Translations under genes and position numbers: made by a program | NCBI GenBank assembly: GCA_022036555.1 | Contig: CM039126.1 | Location: 34,169,228 to 34,233,227, forward strand | Origin: Microstegium vimineum | Taxonomy: Eukaryota; Streptophyta; Magnoliopsida; Poales; Poaceae | Length of the DNA stretch: 64,000 nucleotides | Direction of reading: 5' to 3' | The notes under the pieces: model-generated | Told to the model about the DNA's origin: nothing | What the model saw: the letters and a program-made list of their open reading frames with translations, nothing else | Database searches by the model: none | In this document: in pieces, positions 1 to 9,642 of the stretch | How the letters are laid out: every line of letters begins with the position of its first letter | Position numbering within the stretch: position 1 is the first letter of the stretch

Positions 1-251
1 TGCATGCACCCACCGGTATGAAGCTTCCAGTACTAAATTTCCTTGATAAATTAGTAAGAGGTAGTACAGCTATAATCCTCTCCTCTCCCATCAACAACTC
101 AATCCATGTCAACGCCATCCGTAACATTCTCATGATAAGGCTCTGGCCCGCCGTACTCCTCAGCTAGGCCGTACATAGCTCCATCCGGTGAAAGCATCAG
201 CTCGAAGACGACGGGGTGGCAGCATCTCGTCGCAGCTGCAGCGCCGCCACC
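1..251. other. 5' flank of ATL-like gene 1
   Basis: No coding signal. It lies directly upstream of the RING-H2 gene starting at 252. A possible TATA-like hexamer TATAAT is at 71-76 within a pyrimidine-rich stretch, which would give a 5' UTR of roughly 140-150 bases. This promoter reading is inference only. Confidence 0.4.
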
Positions 252-743
252 ATGGCTGCCTCTTTCGTACCCTCGCCGACTATCTCAGAATCGGGGCACA
301 GCCCGCCGACCAGCAAAGGTACGCTGATCTTCAGCTACACCTGCGTCGGCCTCACAGGCACAACGCTCGTCGCCGTCCTCTTCTTCTACTGCTACCAACA
401 GTTGTTCCGCAGACGAGCGCAAGTCACCGCCGCCGGAGCAGAGAGTAATCCAGGGCCAGAAAGCCACCATATCGGCGTGGACATCACCAAGCTTACTGAG
501 TTCGCGTACACCCAGTCGTCAAGGCGCAGGGGCAACGGCGACGGGGCGCAGTGCTCCGTGTGCCTCGGCACGGTGCAGACTGGCGAGATGGTGCGGCGTC
601 TGCCCTTGTGCAAACACTTGTACCACGTGGAGTGTATCGACATGTGGCTGGCGTCGCACGCAACGTGCCCACTCTGCCGGTCTAACGTCGAGCCGCCGGG
701 GGACGAAGCGTCGACGGAGCCGCCCGAGGCTCTGCCTGTGTAG
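252..743 (+). CDS. ATL-type RING-H2 finger protein (probable E3 ubiquitin ligase), copy 1
   Basis: Intronless 163-residue protein. I chose the ATG at 252 over the in-frame ATG at 216 because its context is a near-perfect plant/Kozak site (GCCGCCACCATGG). A hydrophobic segment at about residues 24-47 is a likely membrane anchor and is followed by a basic stop-transfer RRR. A GVD...FAY stretch near residues 75-86 corresponds to the ATL family GLD motif. The C-terminal RING-H2 has ligands C101, C104, C120, H122, H125, C128, C139 and C142, with the family P-x-C before the third ligand and the conserved W132. ATL proteins are known as membrane-tethered E3 ligases that transfer ubiquitin from E2 enzymes, often in defence or stress signalling; the substrate here is unknown. 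It is shorter than copies 2 and 3 and lacks their proline-rich N terminus, so it is a more distant paralogue. No breaks are seen. Confidence 0.93.
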   Translation: MAASFVPSPTISESGHSPPTSKGTLIFSYTCVGLTGTTLVAVLFFYCYQQLFRRRAQVTAAGAESNPGPESHHIGVDITKLTEFAYTQSSRRRGNGDGAQCSVCLGTVQTGEMVRRLPLCKHLYHVECIDMWLASHATCPLCRSNVEPPGDEASTEPPEALPV

Positions 744-1045
744 TTGGTCGCTGATAATCTATTTGTGCCTCCGGCGCGCGGGCACGTTAAATCTTAGCTT
801 GTCACCTGTGTAATGCATTTGTGTATACATCAAGACTTTGTTGGACCATCTATTATTCTCTTCATCTTTTCAGTGTTCTACCTATCTACAAATTTCAACT
901 AATAGTAATAGTAATTTTCAGCAGCTGCTCATGCACCATCTAATCGATCCATACGATCGAGAGGCTTCCGTTTATTTGGTTAAAAATTTAAAGCATAAGA
1001 AAGAGAACACCTATATTGTTTTTGTTTTTCCTTTTAATTGAGAAA
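744..1045. other. 3' flank of ATL-like gene 1
   Basis: AT-rich sequence between the stop codon at 741-743 and a small inverted-repeat element. It probably includes the 3' UTR. No other gene or clear polyadenylation hexamer was identified. Confidence 0.4.
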
Positions 1046-1299
1046 TAGAGCATGTCCAGTCAGAGGCCCTAAATTAAACCTCTACAGTTCTATTTGGGAG
1101 GTGACCTGCAAATTTTGAGGGTCAAATTTAAAGTCCGGGAGAGGAATAGGAGGGCCTCTTTCGTGGGACCCAAAACTAAATTTTGAGAGTCCTCCTAAAA
1201 TGGAAGCCCAAATATAAATACATTGGAGTGGATTTTTTTGGACCAAGTCCCTAAATTTAGAATAGAGGTCTGTTTAGGAGCTCCACTAGAGTTGCTCTA
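1046..1299. mobile_element. MITE-like inverted-repeat element
   Basis: The left end TAGAGCATGTCCAGT and the reverse complement of the right end (TAGAGCAACTCTAGT) match at most positions. The interior is non-coding and about 250 bp long, typical of grass MITEs. The superfamily is uncertain because no clear target-site duplication beyond a flanking TA is visible. Confidence 0.55.
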
Positions 1300-1589
1300 A
1301 GAATGCAATATTTTTCATTTATAAAACATATGTATGGCATTTTGGAGTTGAACTCCCAGCCATGCACACTTGCCATTCCCCTCTATCGGTACGGTATGCC
1401 ATTGTTGTAGGTATTTTCAATTATAACACAACGGATACTGGTAGAGTCACTACCAGAATGGCGACATTTTTGGTGGGGCTACACAACTAGCAGGATTCCT
1501 CTTCCTCAAGCATCCCTTCTTTTAGCCATTGCACCACACTGTCGGTTACCTGAGAAGAGGGTACCCTAAACACCGCACTTTGCAAAAAC

Positions 1590-1875
1590 AAAATCACCCT
1601 CGGGAGCTCTTCGTCCGGTCCGAGCAGGGTGACGTCACTCACCCACAGGGGCTCTACGCCTCCGACCAACCAAGACAAGCACCGCTCCCCCAGAGGATCT
1701 TCCGCCTCGCCCGAGCATAGGTAACGTCACCGAGACATCATCCATCCTCGGGGGCTCTCCCGCCTCGTCCGAGCCAGGGTGATGTCAGCCGTGACGCCAT
1801 CCACCTTCGGAGACACTTCCGCCTCGTCCGAGCTAGTGAGGCGTCATCCGCGATGCTATCTGCCCTCGGAGGAGT
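1590..1875 (+). repeat. Degenerate ~60-bp tandem repeat in the solo LTR U3
   Basis: About four diverged units share a core of the form CTCGG..GCTCT-CCGCCTCGTCCGAGC followed by a TGACGTCA/TGATGTCA/GCGTCAT box. The array lies upstream of the LTR TATA box, where enhancers of retrotransposon LTRs are usually found. Confidence 0.6.
1630..1637. promoter_or_regulatory. Palindromic TGACGTCA bZIP-type site
   Basis: An exact TGACGTCA palindrome sits in the first repeat unit of the LTR U3, with diverged versions (e.g. GTGATGTCAG near 1780) in later units. This is the consensus for TGA/as-1-type bZIP factors. Function is inferred from sequence only. Confidence 0.45.
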
Positions 1876-2357
1876 TGACGCCACAACCGGCACGTGGCGT
1901 ACTGGCCTATAGTCAAAAGGTCCACGGTACCTCTCGTCCTTAGGGATGGGGCTCCAAGGCGTAAACCGCCATGCCTGCCCCTGTATCCTCCCTGCGGTAC
2001 AAGGTCTTGTGCGGCCTATTTGACGACTGACGTTCACCATCCCGGGCCATACCTCCGATGGACACTCGCACAGGGATTAGGGCGCTCTCAGCCCTGTATG
2101 ACGGAACGCGGGGGTACCTGGCCCTGTGCTGCCAACCCACGCCCATACCCAAGTCAGGGAACAGCTGTGTTCCGGTCATGAGGCGCATGGCTACAGCTCC
2201 ATCAAGGACGAACAGGGCCCGGGTGGCGTGTCTACAGGCGTAATCTTCCTCGGCAAGGAAGGCGAACAGAAGCTAAAGCACTCCCAAGTTGACAGCCTCG
2301 GCTGGGCCCACGTTTCCCTCTCTCCCTCTCTACTATAATCCTCCATCTCTCCCTACG

Positions 2358-2364
2358 TATAAAG
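2358..2364 (+). promoter_or_regulatory. TATA box of solo LTR
   Basis: TATAAAG, about 730 bases after the bZIP-like site and about 340 bases before the LTR end. This spacing is consistent with a U3/R promoter. Confidence 0.6.
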
Positions 2365-2706
2365 GGGAAGAATGGACCTCCACTCTCTCTCTCTCGACAT
2401 TCTCAGAGTCCACTCGACTCATTCACCCACACTCGCGCTTGCATTCACGCGAGCTCTCACTAGAACCAAGAACCAATATGCACGAGACCTGGGAACCAGC
2501 TTCCCTCTCTCACCATAACTTGTAGCTCCCCTCTACGTGCTCTCCACGCTCGGTAACACAACTCTGCAGAACACTGGACGTAGGGTGTTCGTGCCTGAAC
2601 TAGTATAAACCGTGTGTTCTCCGAGCGTAACCATCCAATCTCCGACACGCTTAGAAATTTACTCGTTGGCTGTATAGACCCCGCCAGTTTAGACACCGAC
2701 ACACAC

Positions 2707-3403
2707 TATCACTTAGGTGTATGTTGTGTTTTAGTTTCCCACAAATTATACTAAACCGGGTATAAATTGCTTATTTGAGATCCTGAACAAATTTAAATAA
2801 AAAGTTGTCAACTACAAACTTTCATAACTTTTTTAGATCTACAGTTTTCATTTAACAATTTTTTCATCAATGGTTTTTTAAAAAATTTGAATTTCAAAAT
2901 TTTGAAATTCAAACATAGTTTTAATTTGCATGAGAAGATGATTTTAAATAATAAAGTTATCAACTGCAATGTCTCATAACTTTTCAAGATGTACAATGTT
3001 TATAATGATTGTTTTTCCATCCGAGATAGCTTGAAAAAATCGAATTTTGAAATTCAAATGCAACTTAGCATGATAAGATAATTTCAAATAAAAAAGTTGT
3101 CAAGTACAATGTTTCATAAATTATCGAGATCTGTAAAGCTTATTTTGGTTGTTTTTCCATCTAAGTTCGTTTCAAACGCAGTTTGACATGACAATATGAT
3201 TTGAAATCCAAAGTTGCCAACTATAATGTTTCATGACCTTTCGAGATCTACAAAATTAATTTTAGTTGATTGGTCATCTGTTCATCCGACATGGTCGTTG
3301 TAAAATTCTTAACAAATCTTATATATATATCTCTCTTATTGTTTCATAAACTACAGGAGAGATGTGAAAGATTTTTAAATAAATTTACTTTCATTTATCA
3401 TAT
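2707..3403. repeat. AT-rich degenerate tandem repeat, no gene
   Basis: Four diverged copies of a motif running AAATAAAAAGTTGTCAACTAC ... TTTCATAACTTTT..AGATCTAC begin near 2797, 2946, 3088 and 3204, so the spacing is 116-150 bp. Such GTTGTCAACTAC repeats are common inside grass DNA transposons, so this may be a transposon remnant. No coding sequence was seen. Confidence 0.5.
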
Positions 3404-3796
3404 TGTAACACCGTGAAAATTGAATTTCAAAAATAGATTGAAGTTGATCTAATTATGAATTTTGTGCTCATGAAAATGTAGAAAAATAAAAATGTTTTCA
3501 TGAAATTAAAATTTACCCTAAAGTTAGCAATGTGTTTGAGAATTCATGTTGGGGCATTTGTTCTCTTGAGTGGAGGTTTCAACACTCAAAAAAAGAATTT
3601 AAAATGCTTTTTAGAAAATGGTTTGAGCAAAAGAAAAGAAAAGGAAATACAAAGAAAAGAAAATAAAAAACCCTCCCTTTCCCTTGGGTCAGAGAGGCCC
3701 AACAGCTGGCCTCTCCCCTCTTCCCGGCCTTTTCTCCCTTCCCCTTCTCTCTTTGGCCCAGCGCCACTCGGCCCAGTCACCTCAGCCAGCTCCCGC

Positions 3797-4287
3797 TGTT
3801 GGGAAATTATCTCGGCATATCCCCAGGGACCATATGGGCCTGCTGACCGGAAGACGGCCCAGCTCGCGAGGCCCTACGGCACGCGACCAGCCCGTCGTGC
3901 TCGCCAGGGACCCCGAAGAAGTCTTGCTCGCCAAGGAGGATCCTAGTAGATAGACTCAGATCCCTTGCCTTGATGGACCGATCGCAATCTGTTAGGATAT
4001 GGAAACTGTAACCCTGCTCCCTGGCTATATAATGCGAGCAGGCCCCCTCCAAAACTCTCTTGATATCTCTTAGACCTCTTCTACACCTCGTGTAACCTAA
4101 TACTCATATCAATCCAGCCACCAAAACACAGGACATAGGGTATTACGGCGATTTGCAGGCCTGAACCTGTATAAATCGCCGTGTCTACGCTCTCTGTGTT
4201 ACGCTTGATCGTCGTCGCCACACCTTCGCCTACAATCTACTACCGTAGGTAACCCCTAGGTAGACTGCAATGCATATTTCATCGACA
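3797..4287 (+). repeat. 5' LTR of the Tat element
   Basis: Begins TGTTGGGAAATT and ends TTCATCGACA. TATA box TATATAA is at 4026-4032. It aligns along its whole length with 27102-27598 with scattered substitutions and small indels, showing that insertion is not very recent. Confidence 0.93.
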
Positions 4288-4310
4288 GTTGGCGCGCCAG
4301 GTAGGGGGTG
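4288..4310 (+). other. Primer-binding-site region
   Basis: GTTGGCGCGCCAGGTAGGGG follows directly after the LTR terminal CA. This is the usual location and sequence type for plant Tat elements. The exact primer tRNA was not determined. Confidence 0.7.
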
Positions 4311-4324
4311 TGTGCATCGACTCC

Positions 4325-4800
4325 ATGACTCGTCAAGCGGATACTTTTCCCGGATCCATGGTCATCCCGGCGGGCGGCGCTACCCTCCAGATTGGATCTA
4401 TGGTCTGGACTATCCATGGCACCATCTCCGTCTCAGAGACCGCGCAACCCGCGCAGCTTCCTGCACAGAACCCTTCTCCAGTTGAAGATCTAACCACCAA
4501 GATGGCTCAAAGTACCCCAGATCACAATGCCCCTAGCAACTTCCCGAGCACTCTCGACCAGGTCGACGAAGACCTCGCTGATTGCCTCGGCCTCATTGAT
4601 GCCGCTCATCGCCGACTCCGTCCCCATGCGTCGATCTCGCACAAGAAGAACACCTCGAGAGCTCCACAACACCGTTCTCCGCCCGACTTCGCTAGCCCTA
4701 GCGCCGGGCGAAAGCACCAACGCGGCAACGCCCACAGGGAAGTCCTTGATGGCCCCTGGCCCCTGGCCCCTCCACGGACAAGGAAAACACATGATGCGGG
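4325..4800 (+). pseudogene. Remnant of Tat gag (N-terminal part, core deleted)
   Basis: A possible start ATG is at 4325. The first frame gives a Gln/Pro/Ser-rich stretch and then an acidic stretch (QVDEDLADCLGLID). The roughly 250-residue Retrotrans_gag core expected in this lineage is missing. The sequence passes within about 150 bases to a frame carrying HGQGKHMMRECIALKEAI (about 4770-4825), which looks like the zinc-knuckle part with its first Cys lost. Two reading frames overlap here, so at least one frameshift or deletion is present. Such a protein could not build a normal capsid. Confidence 0.65.
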
Positions 4801-5558
4801 AGTGTATCGCCCTCAAGGAGGCCATCCAAAGCAGGGCGGACGCGAAGCGACCAGGCAACGACTCCTCAAGAGAGGACACGACGGAAGCTCCGACCACCAA
4901 CTTCACGAAGGCTACACGCATCTTTCCCATATTCCGTGGACACCCGGGTGGCAACGGTAAGCACCTCCGAGCTCTCACTAACAGCAACAACATTCATGTC
5001 CCTCTTCAAGAATTGACAAAACATCGAATTGATTTCTCTAGAGACGATCATCAGATACGTCATGACTACCCTGGTCGCTTCCCCCTGGTCGTCAGCGTAG
5101 CTATCTCGACCAGCTTCTTCAAAAGAATACTTGTCGATGGGGGGAGCTCCCTCAACATTATTTTCCCTCGCACGCTCCAATGACTCGAGTTCCAGGAAAG
5201 CGGTATCTGCCCGGCGAACTTCTCCTTCCACGGTATAATTCCTGGAGAAAGCTTGAAGCCATCCGGACAAATCACCCTCCCGGTATGATTTGAGATCGAT
5301 CGCCTAGTTCGCGAAGAACCTCTTGACTTTGTGGTTGCCGACCTTGATACTCCATACGACGCCATCCTCGGACGACCCATGCTCTCAAGGCTCATGGCGA
5401 TTCCGCACTATACCTACTTAGTGCTCAAAATATCGACGCCACAAGGAGTCATCAGCCTCCACCCCGATCTTTAGGTCACCTATGAATGCGAGAAAGAAAC
5501 GATCAAGGATGCAACCAGGCGGGAACACCAACGCGGTGCCCAAATCTACCTGTCTGAC
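4800..5558 (+). pseudogene. Tat aspartic protease domain, interrupted by stops
   Basis: One frame runs through this stretch, with stop codons at 5181-5183, 5286-5288 and 5472-5474. The retropepsin active site reads VDGGSSLNI near 5133-5159, the D-G-G-S form usual in Tat elements instead of D-T/S-G. Further on, the typical LGRPML segment is near 5370. The domain would process the Gag-Pol polyprotein in an active element. The three stops show that this copy is dead. Confidence 0.75.
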
Positions 5559-6690
5559 ATGGCCAAGCCCCAAGTAGGGGACTTCGACATCCCTGAGCCC
5601 CCGACTACGCGCGCCTCAAAGAAATCTAGAGAAACGAAGACGGTGACCCTGGACGACGACGACCCTGAGAAGACCACCGTCATCAGTGCCAACCTCGACC
5701 CCAAACAAGAAAGTGCGCTCATCAACTTCCTGCGACGCTACATCAAAATCTTCGCATGGAAGCCGGTGGATATGCCAGGGGTCCCCCGCGATTGTGCTGA
5801 ACACTCATTGAACGTGGTCGAAGAGGCCAAACCAACTTGTCAAAAGCTTAGAAGGTTCGCACCAGACCGCAAAGAGGCTATTAAAGCCAAAATAACCCAA
5901 CTCCTAGCTGTAGGGTTCATTAAAGAAGTAAATCATCACGATTGGCTAGCCAATCCGGTACTTGTAAGAAAAAAGAATAATGAATGGAGAATGTGTGTCG
6001 ACTACACGAGTCTCAACAAGCATTGACGTCCCGACCCTTTCCCTCTTCCGCATATCGACGAAGTCGTTGACTCAACCGCTAGAAGCGAGCTCCGTTCCTT
6101 CCTCGACTGTTACTCCGGCTATCACCAAATAGCGCTGAAGGTGGAAAACCAGATAAAGACATCATTCATAACTCCTTTCAGAGCCCATTGCTACACTACG
6201 ATGTCCATCAGGATAAAAAACGCCGGCGCCACATACCAACACGCTATACAAGAATGCTTGAAGGAACTCATTCCAGGGAAGGTCGAGGCCTACGTAGACG
6301 ACGTAGTCATAAAAACACACTCCGCAAAGACATTGATCGCCGACATAGAGGCAACCTTCAAGGCCCTCAACGAGTTTAGGTGGAAATTGAACCCAAAAAA
6401 ATGCATCTTCGGAGCATCGTCAGGAAACCTGCTGGGCAACATCGTCAGTCGGTCCGGGATTCGGGCCAATCCGGAAAAGACTGTCGTAGTTCTTCAAATG
6501 AAGCCTTCGTCTAACGTCAAAGGCATACAGAAACTCGCCGGATGCATGGCTGCCCTGAACCGCTTCATCTCTCGCCTTGACGAAAAAGGTCTCCCGTTCT
6601 TCGAGCTCTTGAAGGGTGGACAGAAGTTCACATGGAACGACGAAGCAGATCGCGCATTCACCGACCTCAAGAAGTACCTCACCGAGCCCC
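5559..6690 (+). pseudogene. Tat reverse transcriptase domain
   Basis: The same frame as the protease continues. Landmarks in order are FIKEVNHHDWLANPVLVRKK, WRMCVDYTSLNKH, FLDCYSGYHQIAL, ITPFRAHCYTTM, and the catalytic YVDD at 6291-6302. The connection region KFTWNDEADRAFTDLKKYL follows. A TGA stop at 6024-6026 falls between the CVDY and DPFPLP motifs. A frame change occurs near 6690, where the following RNase H continues two frames over. Some conserved residues are also changed, for example Arg for the usual Gly in the TPFG motif. The catalytic aspartates are intact, so the family call is firm although the gene is dead. Confidence 0.9.
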
Positions 6691-7018
6691 TGTCCTGGTT
6701 GCTCCGAAGGACGACGAGCCAATGCTGCTTTACATCGCCGCTACTAACCGAGTCATCAGCACTGTCATGGTGGTTGAACGTGAAGAAGGCGGACGCGCTT
6801 ACCCGGTCCAGCGACCATGCTACTTTGCAAGCGAGGCACTTAACGAGTCAAAAACATGATATCCCTAGGTGTAGAAGCTGTTGTACGCGGTCCTCATCAC
6901 CGCACGCAAACTCCGGCACTATTTTCAACGACCATCTAAGGGGACAGTAGTCACTAAATTCCCACTAGGCGATATTCTGCGTAATAAGGACGCTACCGGA
7001 TGAATAATCAAATGGGCG
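6690..7018 (+). pseudogene. Tat first (retroviral-type) RNase H, degraded
   Basis: After the frame change, the sequence reads VLVAPKDDEPMLLYIAAT ... RPCYFASEALNESKT, then frame breaks and stops near 6855-7000. It continues as a degraded segment recalling LLYAVLITARKLRHYF. This is the degenerate RNase H that follows RT in Tat elements. It has no complete catalytic set in one frame. Confidence 0.65.
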
Positions 7019-7513
7019 GTGGAACTGGGAACGTTCAATATAGCTTTCCAGGGGCGTCATACAATCAAGTCACAAGCACTCGCTGACTTCATCGCCGAAT
7101 GGACCGACATCCAGGTCCCAGTAAACACCGAAGCCCCCGGCCATTGGACTTTATTCTTCGACGGCTCACTATCCATTCATGGAGCAGGCGCTAGCCTCCT
7201 ATTCATATCGCCGTCCGGAGATAAGCTTCGCTATGTCCTGCGACTACTATTCCTGGCATCCAACAACGCCGCTGAGTACGAGGCAGCACTACACGGGCTC
7301 TGCATCGCAAGTGAACTCGGCATCAAGCACATCATCGTCAACGGCGACTCAGCCATGGTGATCAACCAACTCAACAAAGAATGTAATTTTTCCAATGAGA
7401 AGATGGACGCATATTGCGCCGCCATCCGAAAGTTAGAAGGTAATTCTTCGGGATCGAATATCACCATGTTCCACGAGATCGAAACCAGGCAGCAGATGAA
7501 ATGTCCAAACTAG
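7019..7513 (+). pseudogene. Second, archaeal-type RNase H (aRNH) of the Tat element
   Basis: One open frame of 164 residues. It holds ALADFIAEWTD, then WTLFFDGSLSIHGAGASLLF, then NNAAEYEAALHGL and VNGDSAMVINQL. The D (FDGS), E (AEYEA) and D (NGDS) positions match the RNase H active site. This separate second RNase H fold is known to have been acquired by plant Tat-lineage retrotransposons. Here it is the best-preserved enzyme of the element, but the frame is lost right after it (about 7500), before the conserved region leading to integrase. Confidence 0.85.
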
Positions 7514-7627
7514 GATCATCGCGATCCCCCATCCCGCGCGGGAGTCTTCGTCCAAGACCTACATGAGCCATCAATCGCCGATAGATGTGAAGCACCACCC
7601 AATGACGTACCACCACCACAAGATAAC

Positions 7628-8857
7628 ATGCTGGTTGCCGCAACCACTAGCCAACCATTTAACTGGCGAGATGATTTTATTCAGTACCTCTCCAACAATG
7701 TGGTTCCATCAGATGAGAGAGAAGCGGAGCGTCTAATCCGTCGAGCTCACAACTATGTCCTTGTTGACGGTACGCTGATGAGGAAGAATTCCAAATTTGA
7801 AGCACTACAGAAGTGTCTCCAAGGAAGATGGCGCTGCAATCCTACAATATATCCACGCTGGCACATGTGGAAATCATTCTGCCACAAAAACGCTGGTACG
7901 GAAGGCTTTTCGAGCAGGGTTTTATAGGCCCAGAGCGGTCGCCGACGCAGAGCAAATGGTACGAACCTGCAAGGGATGCCAATTCTTTGCAAAACAAACT
8001 CACCGACCTGCCCAGGAACTTCAAATAATAGCAGCCTCCTGGCCCTTCGCCTGTTGGGGTCTCGATATGCTCGGCCCCTTCCGACCAGCGCCGACAAACT
8101 TTAAGTGGATCTACGTAGCCGTCGACAAATTCTCCAAGTGGATCAAGGTCAAGCCCATCACCAAAGCCTCAGCCAGAAACACAGCTGCCTTCATTGACGA
8201 GATCATACACCGATTCCGCGTACCTCTTCTGAGATTTTTTACAAAGATAACGGAATACTGGTCAAATATGTCACCGTCGCCCACCCCAGAGCAAATGGCC
8301 AGGCCGAACATGCCAATGGAATGATACTAGACACACTAAAGAAACGGTTATACCAAGAGGAAGAAAAGAACCAAGGCCGATGGCTACAGGAACTACCTAC
8401 AGTACTATGGGGACTACGTATTCAGCCCAGTCGCAACACTAGCGTCTCCCCATACTTCATGATTTTTGGCTCCGAAGCTGTAATCTCGACCGACATCGCC
8501 TTCGGCTCTCCACGTGTAGAATACTACGACGAAGTGACATCCGACCAGGCTCGGATCGACGACCTCGATCGTCTCGAAGAACAGAGGCTAGCCTCATGCG
8601 TACTGACAGCGAAGTACCTGGAAGGTGTTCGCTGATATTACAACCGTAATGTCAACTACAGATCGTTCACCATAGGAGAACTCGTCCTCAAGAGGAAGCT
8701 CAAGCGTGAAGGCATGCACAAGCTCTCTTCACACAGGGAAGGCCCCTATGTCGTCAAAGAAGTCACCCGACCAGGGTCATATTGGCTCGCAGACCAGGAA
8801 GGCATCGACGTCCCCAACTCATGGAGCATAGAGCATCTTAGGCGCTTCTATGCATAA
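7628..8857 (+). pseudogene. Tat integrase with C-terminal region
   Basis: The N-terminal part (WRDDFIQYL...) is in one frame to about 7845. The zinc-binding HHCC domain (IHAGTCGNHS ... CKGCQFFAK) and the catalytic core start (WGLDMLGPF) are in a second frame to about 8230. The region normally holding the second catalytic Asp (TDNG-type motif) is garbled near 8235-8290. A third frame carries GRWLQELPTVLWGLR and TSVSPYFMIFGSEAV, then a TGA at 8633-8635. After that it continues through a GPYVV...GSYWL module to a natural TAA at 8855-8857. At least two frameshifts and one stop make it non-functional. Confidence 0.85.
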
Positions 8858-8929
8858 AATACTTGTAACATGCACCTCATCCGTATCAATAAAAGTCTGG
8901 AATTCTCTACATACACCTTGTTTCAATAA

Positions 8930-9052
8930 GACGACTTCTACAAAATGGCTACGGCGTTTGACGACTTCTACAAAACGCACGTGGTGTTCGGCGACCTCTC
9001 CAAAACACTCCTACAGTGTTCGACGACCTCTCCAAAATGCGATAAGGTGTTT
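8930..9052 (+). repeat. Four-unit 30-32-bp tandem repeat downstream of pol
   Basis: Units start at 8930, 8960, 8990 and 9022 with the core GACGACTTCTACAAAA or GACGACCTCTCCAAAA, ending GTGTT(T/C). It lies in the untranslated spacer between pol and the antisense gene. A partial fifth unit (TTCTCCAAAC) follows. Confidence 0.75.
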
Positions 9053-9642
9053 CTCCAAACAGCCTGGCCATAACCAGAAAGGTCCCGAAGCTGGCCTGCC
9101 AGTATACCATAGCGAATAGAAGTAGCTACCCTAAACGCCATGGTTATACTGACAGACCTCCCAAATGGTATTTCCCTAGAAGTCGGGCGATATCACTTGG
9201 GTCGGGAGCCATGAGGTTATGCGCCCAAAATCTGTATACGAATACGGTACGGTCGATGACTCTATAAGCAGCATGGCTTTTCGCCCAGCGTCTGCAGGAA
9301 CGGTCTCCACAGGCCCTGGTCATGCCACGATCGAGCCTCTCAGAAAAATACCATGTCCCTGGCATCTCCCTAAGTGTGCATGAGCTGCTCGTTCTCTGCG
9401 CCGTGGGTTACCAGCAGTGTGCCTCCTTGGGAGTCCTCATGCATCCTACGTGTGCAGTGGCGCTAGCCCTACGATATGGACCATTTGAGACTCAAGGCCG
9501 AACGATTCATCGCTAAGGCTCACGACTCAGCTGGCACGAAAGGTCATACAAGTGAAATAAAAGCTCACCGCCTGGATAAACAAAGCTTTGATACATTTCA
9601 CTAACAAGTCCACACAACTCTTGTATTATATACAAATAACGG
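9053..9642. other. Spacer between pol and antisense gene of the Tat element
   Basis: Non-coding sequence with no recognised domain on either strand. It separates the convergent 3' ends of pol (plus) and the antisense gene (minus). Confidence 0.5.

Larger units (their letters stand above)
1540..2701 (+). mobile_element. Solo LTR of a Ty3/gypsy-type retrotransposon
   Basis: A 1162-bp unit begins TGTCGGTTAC, ends ACACCGACA, and is flanked by perfect 5-bp duplications CACAC at 1535-1539 and 2702-2706. That proves an LTR insertion followed by loss of the internal region. A TATA box (TATAAAG) is at 2358-2364 in a CG-to-CT-rich context, so the LTR is in plus orientation. Small open frames inside it show no protein-family features and are treated as chance. 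Confidence 0.9.

Noticed and set aside
3500..4052. Open frames at 3500-3953 on both strands
   Set aside because: They cross the junction of the long LTR and the Tat LTR and have no conserved features.
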